A stretch of 64,000 nt of DNA from Dyella_A sp049445995 (GCF_049445995.1 NZ_JBMSDZ010000003.1:124001-188000), one strand, 5' to 3'. Shown: positions 1 to 8,273, counted from the first letter of the stretch. Made by a program: numbers and translations. The notes: generated by a model not told the origin, from the sequence alone.

Positions 1-192
1 CTGCTGGCCCGGCTCAAGGGCCAGCCGGCCACGGTCAGCGACGAGGACGCCCAGCACAACCAGTGGCGCCAGCTCGGTCTGGGCGCGCAGATCATGGCCG
101 ACCTCGGTGTGCACCGGCTGCGGGTGATCGGCACCCCGCGCAAGCTGGTCGGCCTGGGCGGCTTCGGGCTGGAGGTGGTCGAGTACGTCTGA
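1..192 (+). CDS. ribBA: RibBA-type riboflavin synthesis protein, C-terminal end (partial)
   Basis: The window opens inside this gene; 63 codons remain before the TGA. The fragment ends in a run resembling the C-terminus of Xanthomonadales RibB/RibA proteins (DLGVHRLRVIGTPRKLVGL, then FGLEVVEYV), part of the GTP cyclohydrolase II-like domain. In the family, the N-terminal half makes 3,4-dihydroxy-2-butanone 4-phosphate and the C-terminal half opens GTP. ribH lies about 1.1 kb downstream on the same strand, which supports a riboflavin cluster interrupted by ldcA and a palindromic repeat. The upstream part cannot be seen, so whether the GTP cyclohydrolase half is catalytically complete is unknown. 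Confidence 0.75.
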   Translation: MLARLKGQPATVSDEDAQHNQWRQLGLGAQIMADLGVHRLRVIGTPRKLVGLGGFGLEVVEYV

Positions 193-214
193 GCGAGAAG
201 CTTGCTATGTTGCG

Positions 215-300
215 GCAGGAGCGCACCCTGTGCGCGAATGCTGCTGCTTTGACGTCGATCAGGAGCAAAAGCATTTCGCGCACAGGGTGCGCTCCTACCG
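215..300. repeat. Paired inverted REP element (copy 1 of 3)
   Basis: Two arms of about 28 bases in opposite orientation flank a spacer of about 30 bases. The outer ends read GGTAGGAGCGCACCCTGTGC (right arm, reverse strand), with a one-base difference and a one-base insertion in the left arm (GCAGG in place of GTAGG). The GTAG/GGAG head followed by a short GC-rich hairpin is typical of REP sequences mobilised by RAYT transposases. It fills the gap between the ribBA stop and ldcA. Other copies lie at 33292 and 39817. Confidence 0.85.
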
Positions 301-316
301 CTCGCGAGCCGCACCC

Positions 317-1237
317 ATGTCCGAAACGCGCGTCCAGCTCATCGCCCCATCCGGTTACCCGCACGATCGCGAGGCGATGGCGCGTGGGGTGGCACGATTG
401 CGTGCGGCCGGCTGCGAGGTGCGGGGCGTCGAGGTGCTCGAGCGGGCGGAGCTGCGCTTCGCCGGCAGCGATGGGCAACGTGCCGGCGACATCAATGCGC
501 TGGCGGCGATGGAGCAACTGCCGGACATCGCGCTGTCGGTGCGCGGCGGTTATGGCGCCACGCGGCTGCTGCCGCACCTGGACTACGGCCGGCTGCTGGA
601 GCGCCTCGTCGGCACGCCGCTGGCGCTGGTCGGGCATAGCGACTTCACCGCGATCCAGCTGGCGCTGTTCGCGAAGATCGGCCTGGTCACCTTTGGCGGA
701 CCGATGCTCGGTCCCGATTTCGGTGCGGTCGACCCGAGTGCGCTGACCCTCGCCCACGTGTGGGAGACGCTGCGCTCGCCCGAGGGGCAGGCGACGTGGA
801 GCACCTCCGGCGAGCATGCAGTGGATGTCGAGGGCCTCGTCTGGGGCGGCAACCTGGCGATCCTGTGCAGCTTGCTCGGCACGCCGTATTTTCCGCGCAT
901 CGACGGCGGCATCCTGTTCGTGGAGGACGTGGGCGAGCCGCCGTTCCGGATCGAACGGATGCTTTACCAGTTGCATCTGTCCGGCGTACTGGGACGCCAG
1001 CGGGCGCTGCTGCTGGGCGATTTCAGCCAATGCCGGCCCAGCGCCTACGACAACGGCTACGACCTGGCGCAGGCCTTTGCGCAGGTCCGCTCTGTCGCCG
1101 GCATCCCGGTGCTGGATGGATTGCCGTTCGGCCACGCAGCCGACAAGTTCACCCTGCCGTTCGGCGCGCCGGCACGGCTGCAGGTGGCCGGCACGGCGGC
1201 CACGCTGACGTTCTCCGGCTATCCGCACCTGGTGTGA
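317..1237 (+). CDS. ldcA: LD-carboxypeptidase (peptidase family S66)
   Basis: A 306-residue protein close to the usual LdcA length (about 304). The family removes the terminal D-alanine from muropeptide tetrapeptides in cytoplasmic peptidoglycan recycling. The Ser-Glu-His triad can be placed: Ser108 in VGHSDF, Glu203 in VEDVGEPP and His273 in FGHAADK, with spacing like Pseudomonas LdcA. A GGYG turn precedes the serine. The reading frame stays open back to 230 through the repeat, but the family N-terminus (QLIAPSGYP) fits the ATG at 317. No strong ribosome-binding site is visible. It lies between ribBA and ribH and may be read through with them. Confidence 0.88.
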   Translation: MSETRVQLIAPSGYPHDREAMARGVARLRAAGCEVRGVEVLERAELRFAGSDGQRAGDINALAAMEQLPDIALSVRGGYGATRLLPHLDYGRLLERLVGTPLALVGHSDFTAIQLALFAKIGLVTFGGPMLGPDFGAVDPSALTLAHVWETLRSPEGQATWSTSGEHAVDVEGLVWGGNLAILCSLLGTPYFPRIDGGILFVEDVGEPPFRIERMLYQLHLSGVLGRQRALLLGDFSQCRPSAYDNGYDLAQAFAQVRSVAGIPVLDGLPFGHAADKFTLPFGAPARLQVAGTAATLTFSGYPHLV

Positions 1238-1335
1238 CCGTCGCCTGTTCACCTTCGCGCGGGCGAGCAGCCGTGCGGACAAACCCGTAAAATGGCCGGC
1301 CAGCACGGGCCGGCGCCCATCGAGGAAGTGTTTCC

Positions 1336-1797
1336 ATGAAGATCATCGAAGGCAACTTCGCCACGCCCAAGGGCCGCTTCGCCATCGTCGCCGGTCGCTT
1401 CAACGGCTTCGTGGTGGAGCCGCTGGTGGCCGGCGCGCGTGATGCGCTGGTGCGCCACGGCGTGAAGGACGATGACATCGCGCTGATCCGCGTGCCGGGC
1501 GCCTGGGAAATCGCGCTGGCCGCGCACAAGCTGGCGGCCTCGGGCAAGTACGCCGCGGTGATCGCACTGGGCGCGGTGATCCGCGGCGCCACCCCGCACT
1601 TCGACTACGTCGCCGGCGAATGCGCCAAGGGCCTGGCCAGGGCTGGGCTGGACACCGGTGTGCCGGTCGCCTTCGGCGTGCTGACCACCGATTCCATCGA
1701 GCAGGCCATCGAGCGCTCGGGCACCAAGGCCGGCAACAAGGGCGTCGACGCCGCCATGGCCGCGCTGGAGATGGTCAACCTCTACGGGCAGCTGTGA
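1336..1797 (+). CDS. ribH: 6,7-dimethyl-8-ribityllumazine synthase
   Basis: A 153-residue protein of normal length for the family. It condenses 5-amino-6-ribitylaminouracil with 3,4-dihydroxy-2-butanone 4-phosphate, the penultimate step of riboflavin synthesis, and usually assembles as a 60-mer or pentamers. Family signatures visible are AGRFN near the N-terminus, PGAWEIAL, GAVIRGATPHFDYV and the GTKAGNKG stretch near the C-terminus. The start has GAGGAAG upstream. It leads an operon with nusB, a GNAT gene, thiL and pgpA; its TGA overlaps the nusB ATG by one base, the conserved ribH-nusB coupling. Confidence 0.96.
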   Translation: MKIIEGNFATPKGRFAIVAGRFNGFVVEPLVAGARDALVRHGVKDDDIALIRVPGAWEIALAAHKLAASGKYAAVIALGAVIRGATPHFDYVAGECAKGLARAGLDTGVPVAFGVLTTDSIEQAIERSGTKAGNKGVDAAMAALEMVNLYGQL

Positions 1798-2243
1798 TGG
1801 CGCCGCCGAGCCACGGCATCGACATGGCCGCGCGTTCGCGCGCGCGTCGTCGTGCGCTGCAGGCGCTGTACGCGTGGCAGCTGTCGGGCAGCCACATGAA
1901 CGCGGTGATCGAGCAGTTCCGCCACGAGCAGGACATGGAGATCGCCGACCTCGAATACTTCGAGGACCTGCTGCACGGCGTGGAAAAGCACGTCGATGCG
2001 CTGGACGCCAGCCTGCGCCCGCACATCGACCGCGAGGTGGCGCAGATCGATCCGATCGAGCGCGCCGCATTGCGCCTGGCCGCGTACGAGCTGGGCCATC
2101 GCCCCGACGTGCCGTACCGCGTGGTGATCAACGAGGCGATCGAGGTCACCAAGCGTTTCGGCGCCGATCACGGCCACAGCTACGTCAATGGCGTGCTGGA
2201 CAAGCTGGCCGCGCAGCTGCGCGCGGCGGAGAAGCGCGGCTGA
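1797..2243 (+). CDS. nusB: Transcription antitermination factor NusB
   Basis: A 148-residue all-helical RNA-binding protein. NusB pairs with NusE (S10) on boxA RNA during rRNA antitermination. The basic N-terminus RSRARRRALQALYAWQ and the C-terminal EAIEVTKRFG and SYVNGVLDK segments match the family closely. The chosen ATG overlaps the ribH stop (TGATG); a second in-frame ATG at 1824 would give a more typical N-terminus. Its own stop overlaps the next start by one base. The ribH-nusB-thiL-pgpA order is widely conserved, here with one extra gene inserted. Confidence 0.95.
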   Translation: MAPPSHGIDMAARSRARRRALQALYAWQLSGSHMNAVIEQFRHEQDMEIADLEYFEDLLHGVEKHVDALDASLRPHIDREVAQIDPIERAALRLAAYELGHRPDVPYRVVINEAIEVTKRFGADHGHSYVNGVLDKLAAQLRAAEKRG

Positions 2244-2815
2244 TGGCGTTCACCCTGGCCGGCGCGTCGGTGCTGCGGCAGGCGCCCGTGCTGGAGACGC
2301 TGCGCCTGCGCCTGCGTGCGCACCGCGCGGACGATCTCGATGCGCTGCACGCGATCTGGTCCGCGCCGGAGGTCTACCGCCACATCGGCGGCGAGCCGGC
2401 CACGCGCCAGGACGTGTGGATGCGCCTGCTGCGCTACGGCGGCATGTGGCCGCTGCTCGGTGTCGGCTTCTGGGCGTTGGAAGACAAGGCCACCGGCGCA
2501 CTGGTCGGCGACCTTGGCTACGCCGACTTCCAGCGCGAGATCACCCCTTCGCTGGACGGCATGCTCGAACTGGGCTGGGTGCTGGCGCCGGCGGTTCACG
2601 GGCGCGGCTATGCCAGCGAGGCGCTGGCGGCGGTGCTGGCCTGGGGCGGTCGCTATCTCGGCGCGCACCGCGAGGCCTGCATCATCTCGCCGGAGAACGC
2701 CGCTTCGATCCGCGTGGCGGAGAAGGCCGGTTTTCGTCCCTGGTGCGACACCATCTTCCACGACGCGCCGATCCGCCTGTTCACGCGCGACGTGCCGGCC
2801 CCGGCGCGGCCCTGA
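2243..2815 (+). CDS. GNAT family N-acetyltransferase (RimJ/RimL-like)
   Basis: A 190-residue Acetyltransf_3-type protein. An N-terminal LETLRLRLRAHRADDLDAL segment is typical of RimJ/RimL relatives. The acetyl-CoA pyrophosphate loop appears as HGRGYASEA at about residues 119-127, and a late S-x-R-VAEKAGF motif follows. The substrate cannot be told; relatives acetylate small molecules or protein N-termini. It is inserted between nusB and thiL with one-base TGATG overlaps on both sides, so it is co-translated with riboflavin, transcription and thiamine genes. Confidence 0.85.
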   Translation: MAFTLAGASVLRQAPVLETLRLRLRAHRADDLDALHAIWSAPEVYRHIGGEPATRQDVWMRLLRYGGMWPLLGVGFWALEDKATGALVGDLGYADFQREITPSLDGMLELGWVLAPAVHGRGYASEALAAVLAWGGRYLGAHREACIISPENAASIRVAEKAGFRPWCDTIFHDAPIRLFTRDVPAPARP

Positions 2816-3804
2816 TGGAATTTCGCCTGATCGACCGCCTCCGCGAGCGCACCGCGCAGGCGCGCGAGGACGTGCGCCTGGGGATGGGCGACGACGCCGC
2901 GCTGCTCGCCGTACCGGCCGGGCAGGAGCTGGCGGTGGCGATCGACACCTTGGTCGAGGGCGTGCATTTTCCACACGGCACGGCGCCGGCCGACATCGGC
3001 TGGAAGGCGCTGGCGGTGAACCTGTCCGACCTTGCCGCGATGGGCGCCACGCCGGCATGGGCGCTGCTCGCGCTCACCCTGCCGGAGCTGCCGGCCGCGG
3101 CGCAGGCCGCGCGCGTCGACGGCCTCGCCGACGGCTTCGCGCAGCTGGCGCAGGCGTACGGCGTGGCGCTGGTCGGCGGCGACACCACGTGCGGTCCGTT
3201 CACGCTGTCGGTGGCGGTGCACGGTTTCGTGCCGCCGGGACAGGCGCTGCGCCGCGACGGCGCCCGCGTGGGCGACCTGGTGTTCGTCACCGGCACGCTG
3301 GGCGACGCGGCGGCGGGGTTGCAGCGGCTGGCGCCCAGTGCCGATCCCGACGAGGAAAAGCGCCGCGCCTTCCTGCGCGCGCGCCTCCATCGTCCGCTGC
3401 CGCGGGTGGCGGCCGGGCTCTCGCTGCGCGGGCGGGCCAGCGCCTGCATCGACATCTCCGACGGCCTGCTCGCCGACCTCGGCCATCTGTGCGCGGCCAG
3501 CGCCGTGGGGGCGGAAATCGAGCTGGCGCGGCTGCCGCTGTCCAGCGCGTTGCTCGGCAGTTGCGACGAAGCGGCGGCGCACGACCACGCATTGGCCGGC
3601 GGCGACGATTACGAACTGTGCTTCACCGTGCCGCCGGCGCGGGCCGGCGAGGTGCAGGCCGATCTGGCGCGCCTCGGCTGCGGGGCCGCGCGCATCGGCC
3701 GCATCGTCGAGGCGCCCGGCGTGCGCGTGCGCGGCGCCGATGGCGCGTGGATCACGCCAGTGCGCCGCGGCTGGGATCATTTCGCTGACGACACCGTACG
3801 ATGA
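2815..3804 (+). CDS. thiL: Thiamine-monophosphate kinase
   Basis: A 329-residue AIR-synthase-fold kinase that phosphorylates thiamine monophosphate to the pyrophosphate cofactor using ATP. Visible signatures are the N-terminal GMGDDAALL metal-binding segment, DTLVEGVHF, NLSDLAAMGA, GGDTT, the CIDISDGLLADL motif and the ALAGGDDYEL motif. The length is normal. The ATG overlaps the previous gene's stop by one base, and the ATGA at the 3' end overlaps pgpA by four bases, so expression is coupled to the ribH-nusB operon. Confidence 0.95.
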   Translation: MEFRLIDRLRERTAQAREDVRLGMGDDAALLAVPAGQELAVAIDTLVEGVHFPHGTAPADIGWKALAVNLSDLAAMGATPAWALLALTLPELPAAAQAARVDGLADGFAQLAQAYGVALVGGDTTCGPFTLSVAVHGFVPPGQALRRDGARVGDLVFVTGTLGDAAAGLQRLAPSADPDEEKRRAFLRARLHRPLPRVAAGLSLRGRASACIDISDGLLADLGHLCAASAVGAEIELARLPLSSALLGSCDEAAAHDHALAGGDDYELCFTVPPARAGEVQADLARLGCGAARIGRIVEAPGVRVRGADGAWITPVRRGWDHFADDTVR

Positions 3805-4328
3805 CGAGCATGGCCGACCGCAAGACCCTCACTGCCGCCCAGCGCCGCACGCTGATGGCGTCGCCCGCCGGCTGGATCGCCTGCGGCTTCGGTTCGGGCC
3901 TCGCGCCCAAGGCGCAGGGCACCTTCGGCTCGGCGGCGGCGATCCTGCCGTGGCTGCTGCTGCGCGGTCTGCCGCTGCCGGCGTACCTGCTGGTGGTGCT
4001 GGCGGTGTTCGCGCTGGGCGTGTGGGCCTGCAACGTGGCCGGTCGCCTGCTCGGCGTCGACGACCACCGCAGCCTGGTGATCGACGAGTTCGTCGGCCAG
4101 TGGATCGCGCTGTTGCCGGCGCTGTTCGCTCCGTGGTGGATCGTGCTGGCCGGGTTCGTGCTGTTCCGCCTGTTCGACGTGTGGAAGCCGTGGCCGATCT
4201 GCTGGCTCGACCGCCATCTCAAGAGCGGCCTGGGCGTGATGGTGGACGACGTGGTCGCTGGCGTGGCCGCCGCGCTCGCGCTGACCGTGCTGATGCGCGC
4301 GTGCGGCGTCGCATTGCCGCTGCCGTGA
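3801..4328 (+). CDS. pgpA: Phosphatidylglycerophosphatase A
   Basis: A 175-residue inner-membrane phosphatase that dephosphorylates phosphatidylglycerophosphate to phosphatidylglycerol. Family features are the GFGSGLAPKAQGTFGS stretch near residue 30, LVIDEFVGQWIAL and LFRLFDVWKPWP, with about three or four hydrophobic segments. It overlaps thiL by four bases (ATGA) and closes the ribH-nusB-GNAT-thiL-pgpA operon, the conserved partner order for thiL. Its C-terminal part carries the conserved VDDVVAG segment. Confidence 0.95.
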   Translation: MTSMADRKTLTAAQRRTLMASPAGWIACGFGSGLAPKAQGTFGSAAAILPWLLLRGLPLPAYLLVVLAVFALGVWACNVAGRLLGVDDHRSLVIDEFVGQWIALLPALFAPWWIVLAGFVLFRLFDVWKPWPICWLDRHLKSGLGVMVDDVVAGVAAALALTVLMRACGVALPLP

Positions 4329-4378
4329 CGCGGCCTCTGGCATCCTGCCGGGCCTGACGTCTTCGCAGGAGCCTTTCC

Positions 4379-5347
4379 ATGCAGTATCGCCGCCTCGGCC
4401 AATCCGGCCTGCAGCTGTCCGTGTTCTCGTTCGGCGCCTGGATCAACTTCGGCCGCCAGGTGGGCCGCTCGCTGGCGCGCGACCTGCTGGCGCTGGCGCA
4501 CGACCGCGGGGTCAATTTCTTCGACAACGCCGAGACCTACAACGCCGGCGTCGCCGAGGAACTGATGGGCGACGTGCTGGCCGACCTGCGTTTCCCGCGC
4601 GACAGCTACTGCGTGTCGAGCAAGGTCTATTTCGGCGCGGTGGCCGACCCGAAGCCGACCCAGCGCGGGCTGTCGCGCAAGCACGTGATCGAGGCCTGCC
4701 ACCAGGCGCTGAAGCGGCTGAGGGTGGATTACCTCGACCTCTACTTCTGCCACCGCCCGGATCCGGACACGCCGATCGCCGAGACGGTGGCCGCGATGGA
4801 TCTGCTGGTGCGCCAGGGCAAGGTGCTTTACTGGGGCACCAGCGAGTGGCCGGCCGAGGCGATCGAGCAAGCCCACCGCGTGGCGCGCGAGCAGCAGCTC
4901 ACCGCGCCGGTGGTGGAGCAGCCGCAGTACAACCTGCTGCACCGCGACCGGGTGGAACGCGAGTACGTGCCGCTGTACGCGAAGTACGGCATGGGCACCA
5001 CCGTGTGGTCGCCGCTGGCCTCGGGCCTGCTCACCGGCAAGTACCGCGACGGAGTGCCGCGCGACGCGCGGCTGACCCAGCCCGGCTACGAGTGGCTGCG
5101 CGAGGAACTGCTCGATCCGCGCCAGGGCCGCGTGGCGCGGGCGCAGCGGCTGCAGCCGCTCGCCGACGAGCTGGGCGTGCCGATGGCGCAGCTGGCGCTG
5201 GCCTGGTGTCTGGGCAACCCGCACGTGTCCACCGTGCTGCTGGGCGCCAGCCGGCTGGAGCAGCTGGCGCAGAACCTCGGTGCGCTCGAGCTGTTGCCGC
5301 GGATGGACGCTTCGCTGCGCCGGCGGATCGAGGCGGCGGTGGGCTGA
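4379..5347 (+). CDS. Aldo/keto reductase (Kv-beta / YghZ-like group)
   Basis: A 322-residue TIM-barrel NADPH-dependent oxidoreductase. The catalytic tetrad is visible: Asp and Tyr in FFDNAETY, Lys in VSSKVYFG and His in LYFCHRPD. The motifs YWGTSEWPA and VEQPQYNLLHR, and the late LLGASRLEQLAQNL, place it with voltage-gated potassium channel beta-subunit-like AKRs, which reduce small aldehydes and ketones. The substrate is not predictable. An AGGAG lies about 10 bases before the ATG. The gene is monocistronic and convergent with yggT; the gap holds a large imperfect palindrome. Confidence 0.9.
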   Translation: MQYRRLGQSGLQLSVFSFGAWINFGRQVGRSLARDLLALAHDRGVNFFDNAETYNAGVAEELMGDVLADLRFPRDSYCVSSKVYFGAVADPKPTQRGLSRKHVIEACHQALKRLRVDYLDLYFCHRPDPDTPIAETVAAMDLLVRQGKVLYWGTSEWPAEAIEQAHRVAREQQLTAPVVEQPQYNLLHRDRVEREYVPLYAKYGMGTTVWSPLASGLLTGKYRDGVPRDARLTQPGYEWLREELLDPRQGRVARAQRLQPLADELGVPMAQLALAWCLGNPHVSTVLLGASRLEQLAQNLGALELLPRMDASLRRRIEAAVG

Positions 5348-5525
5348 GAGGCCGAGAAAAAATCGCCCGCCTACTGCGGCCGCCGCCAAACGCCCGTGCC
5401 GGCGGCGCGCTGGGCGCCAATCCGGGTCATTTGGCTCACCAAACTCCCCGGATTTGCGCCCTGCGCACCTTGTCACGAACGCTTGGCGGCGCTCTCGCTA
5501 CGGCGGTCGAATTTTTCCCGGCCTC
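5348..5525. repeat. 178-bp imperfect palindrome between convergent genes
   Basis: The sequence begins GAGGCCGAGAAAAAATCG and ends so that its reverse complement begins GAGGCCGGGAAAAATTCG. Both arms then share CCGCC, CGCCGCCAA, CGTG, a GGGCG block and finally AATCCGGG, facing each other across about 20 bases (5427-5446). I judge the arms at roughly three-quarters identical by eye. Many differences are A/G or C/T, which would be tolerated as wobble pairs in RNA. It starts directly after the aldo/keto reductase stop and ends 24 bases before the yggT stop, so it could act as a two-way transcript end or a mobile palindromic element. Confidence 0.75.
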
Positions 5526-5549
5526 AAGCACCCGCCGCGCACCGGCCGA

Positions 5550-6125
5550 TCACTGCCCCAGCGTGAGTGCCTTGCCCAGGTCGAGCAGCGGGGCGGCGAT
5601 CAGGATGCGCGCCAGCACGATCACCAGCATCACCGCCATCGGCGAGAAGTCGATCATGCCGACCGTCAGCCGGCCGCGCAGCGGACGCAGCAAGGGTTCG
5701 ACGATGGCGCCGGCCAGGTGCAGTGCCGGCTGGCGCGAATCGACCTGCAGCATGCTCATCAGCGACCAGCCGAAGATCAGCACCAGGTAGAACACCAGCA
5801 CGAAGTCGATCAGGTCGGCCAGCCCCAGCACCAGCAGGCCCGCCGCGTTCGGCGCGGCACCGAGCAGCACGAACAGCAGCGCGTTCTTGAGCACCATCAC
5901 CAGCCACGCCAGCAGCAGCGCGGCGAGGTTGATGCGGCGCCAGTTCGGGATCGCCCGGCGGACCGGCGCGAGCACCGGGTTGGTGGCGCGGTAGAGGAAC
6001 TGGCTGATCGGGTTGTGGAAGTCCGCGCGGGCCGCCTCGGCCAGCACGCGCAGCACGAGCAGCGTGGCCAGCAGGTCGAAGGCCAGTTCGATCAGCAGCG
6101 ACAGGGCGTTGAGCAGGTAGGTCAC
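5550..6125 (-). CDS. yggT: YggT family integral membrane protein
   Basis: A 191-residue protein with two YGGT-type repeats, each a pair of hydrophobic segments around an R-x-I-P-N or GMIDFSPM-like turn (RRAIPNWRRIN near residue 60 and RGRLTVGMIDFSP in the second half). YggT proteins are linked to osmotic tolerance and division-site membrane organisation in other bacteria; the biochemical role is not established. The start is GTG, directly adjoining the proC TAA with no gap. The proC-yggT pairing is widely conserved. Confidence 0.88.
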   Translation of the reverse strand: MTYLLNALSLLIELAFDLLATLLVLRVLAEAARADFHNPISQFLYRATNPVLAPVRRAIPNWRRINLAALLLAWLVMVLKNALLFVLLGAAPNAAGLLVLGLADLIDFVLVFYLVLIFGWSLMSMLQVDSRQPALHLAGAIVEPLLRPLRGRLTVGMIDFSPMAVMLVIVLARILIAAPLLDLGKALTLGQ

Positions 6126-6944
6126 TTAGAGGGAGTCCAGTTCGGCCGCCAGTTCGCCGCCGCGGCGGGTGGCTGCCGCAACGGCGTGCGCCACGATAGC
6201 GGGCAGGCCGTCGGCCGCAAAGCGCTCCAGCGCGGCCTGGGTGGTGCCGTGGGGCGAGGTGACGCGGCGGCGCAGTTCGCCCGGCGCCTCGCCGCTTTCC
6301 ACCAGCATGCGGCCGGCGCCCAGGCAGGTCTGCGCGGCCAGTGCGCGGGCGGTGTCGCGCGGCAGGCCCTGCGCCACGGCGGCGTCTTCCAGCGCTTCGA
6401 CGAAGGCGAAGAAATACGCCGGGCCCGAGCCGGAGAGGCCGGTGACGGTATCCATCAGCGCCTCATCGTCGACCCAGCGGGTGAGCCCGGCGGCGTCCAG
6501 GATGTGCTGCGCCTGCGCCCGCTGCGGCGGGCTGACCCGGGCGTTGGCGCACAGGCCGGTGGCGCCGGCGCCGATCAGCGCCGGGGTGTTGGGCATGCAG
6601 CGCACGATCGGCAGCGCGCCGAACCAGCGCTCGAGCTGGTCCAGCCGCACGCCGGCGGCGATCGAGATCAGCAGCGGGCGGTTGCGCTGCAGCGTGTCGC
6701 GCAGCTCGGCGTGGATCGCCGGCATGATCTGCGGCTTCACCGCCAGCACGATGACCCCGGCCTCGGCGGCGGCCAGCCGGTTCTCGGCGTAGGTGGCCAC
6801 GCCGAACTCGCGCGCCAGGGCCTGGCGCGACTCGGCCTGCGGTTCGGAGACGGTGATCGAGGCGGCGGGAATCGCAGTCTTGAGCAGGCCGCCGATGAGG
6901 CTGCGCGCCATGTTGCCGCCACCGATGAAGGCAATGCGTGTCAT
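6126..6944 (-). CDS. proC: Pyrroline-5-carboxylate reductase
   Basis: A 272-residue NAD(P)H-dependent enzyme that reduces 1-pyrroline-5-carboxylate to proline in the cytoplasm. The Rossmann motif is FIGGGNMA at residues 6-13. The C-terminal dimer region has the family motif ALMDTVTGLSGSGPAYFF, then LEDAAVAQGLPRD and VTSPHGTTQAALE. The ATG at 6944 gives the canonical N-terminus MTRIAFIGGGNMA. The gene is divergent from pilT. In many gammaproteobacteria a yggS gene lies between proC and pilT; none is present here. Confidence 0.96.
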   Translation of the reverse strand: MTRIAFIGGGNMARSLIGGLLKTAIPAASITVSEPQAESRQALAREFGVATYAENRLAAAEAGVIVLAVKPQIMPAIHAELRDTLQRNRPLLISIAAGVRLDQLERWFGALPIVRCMPNTPALIGAGATGLCANARVSPPQRAQAQHILDAAGLTRWVDDEALMDTVTGLSGSGPAYFFAFVEALEDAAVAQGLPRDTARALAAQTCLGAGRMLVESGEAPGELRRRVTSPHGTTQAALERFAADGLPAIVAHAVAAATRRGGELAAELDSL

Positions 6945-7231
6945 GTTCGCTCCCGTGGTCGTCAGCCGGCTACCTTACCCCAGTTGCCACTGCGCGCGCC
7001 GCGCGATGCACTGCCGGGCCGGTACGACGCGCGGGTGTGCACCCTTGGCAAAAGCGGCGGCAAGGGCTGGTCGCACCGCCCCCGGCACGAGTAGTATCGA
7101 GCCGTTCAGGGGGACCCGGGAACGGCTTCAGGCGTCCGGCAGCGCGCGGGGTTGCGGCCGGGGCAGGGCACCCGCATCGATTGCCGCAAGACACACTTAT
7201 TTCAGACGATCGGTTGAGGGGGAACTGCCCG

Positions 7232-8269
7232 ATGGATATCGCCGAACTGCTTGCCTTCTCGGTGAAGAACAAGGCCTCGGACCTGCACCTGTCGGCAGGC
7301 CTGCCGCCGATGATCCGCGTGGACGGCGACGTGCGTCGCATCAACATCCCGGCGCTGGAACACAAGCAGGTGCATTCGCTGATCTACGACATCATGTCGG
7401 ACAAGCAGCGGCGCGATTACGAGGAGTTCTACGAGACCGACTTCTCGTTCGAGATTCCCGGCCTGGCCCGTTTCCGCGTCAACGCGTTCAACCAGAACCG
7501 CGGCGCCGGCGCGGTGTTCCGCACGATTCCCTCCGAGGTGCTCACGCTGGAGGACCTCGGCTGCCCGCGCATCTTCAAGGAGCTGATCGAGCAGCCGCAG
7601 GGCCTGATCCTGGTCACCGGCCCCACCGGCTCGGGCAAGTCGACCACGCTGGCGGCGATGGTCGACCACATCAACAAGAACGAATACGGCCACCTGCTCA
7701 CGATCGAGGATCCGATCGAGTTCGTGCACACCTCGCAGAAGTGCCTGGTCAACCAGCGCGAGGTGCACCGCGACACGCATGGCTTCAACGAGGCGCTGCG
7801 CTCGGCGCTGCGCGAGGATCCGGACTACATCCTGGTGGGCGAGCTGCGCGATCTGGAAACCATCCGCCTGGCGCTGACCGCGGCGGAAACCGGCCACCTG
7901 GTGTTCGGCACCCTGCACACCAGCTCGGCGGCCAAGACGGTGGACCGCATCATCGACGTGTTCCCCGCCGGCGAAAAGCCGATGGTGCGCTCGATGCTGT
8001 CCGAGTCGCTGCGCGCGGTGATCTCGCAGTCGCTGCTGAAGAAGGTGGGCGGCGGGCGCATGGCGGCGCACGAGATCATGGTCGGCATTCCCGCCATCCG
8101 CAACCTGATCCGCGAGGACAAGGTGGCGCAGATGTACTCGTCGATCCAGACCGGCCAGCAGTACGGCATGCAGACGCTCGACCAGAACCTGCAGGACCTG
8201 GTCAAGCGCGGCCAGGTGACGCGCCAGGAAGCGCTCACCTACGCCAAGAACAAGGACATCTTCAAGTGA
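7232..8269 (+). CDS. pilT: Type IV pilus retraction ATPase PilT
   Basis: A 345-residue hexameric ATPase that depolymerises type IV pili for twitching. Walker A GPTGSGKS covers residues 130-137, with Lys136 as in Pseudomonas PilT. The Asp box (TIEDPIEFVH), Walker B (ILVGELRD) and His box (TGHLVFGTLHTSS) follow in order, and the C-terminal retraction motif appears as AIRNLIRE. The ATG at 7232 has GAGGGGGAACTG upstream and gives the standard N-terminus MDIAELLAFSVKNKASDLH. The long in-frame upstream extension lacks family similarity. pilU follows after 130 bases. Confidence 0.97.
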   Translation: MDIAELLAFSVKNKASDLHLSAGLPPMIRVDGDVRRINIPALEHKQVHSLIYDIMSDKQRRDYEEFYETDFSFEIPGLARFRVNAFNQNRGAGAVFRTIPSEVLTLEDLGCPRIFKELIEQPQGLILVTGPTGSGKSTTLAAMVDHINKNEYGHLLTIEDPIEFVHTSQKCLVNQREVHRDTHGFNEALRSALREDPDYILVGELRDLETIRLALTAAETGHLVFGTLHTSSAAKTVDRIIDVFPAGEKPMVRSMLSESLRAVISQSLLKKVGGGRMAAHEIMVGIPAIRNLIREDKVAQMYSSIQTGQQYGMQTLDQNLQDLVKRGQVTRQEALTYAKNKDIFK

Positions 8270-8273
8270 CGCC

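Noticed and set aside
215..300. ATG at 230 as the ldcA start
   Set aside because: It lies within the palindromic repeat and would add 29 non-family residues.
7050..7075. Possible sigma-54 promoter before pilT (TGGCAAAAGCGGCGGCA)
   Set aside because: The -24 element is partial and the -12 spacing does not fit TGGCAC-N5-TTGC.
5280..7094. 604-codon plus-strand frame across yggT and proC
   Set aside because: Runs through the palindrome and two well-supported minus-strand genes; composition is Gln/Arg-rich nonsense.
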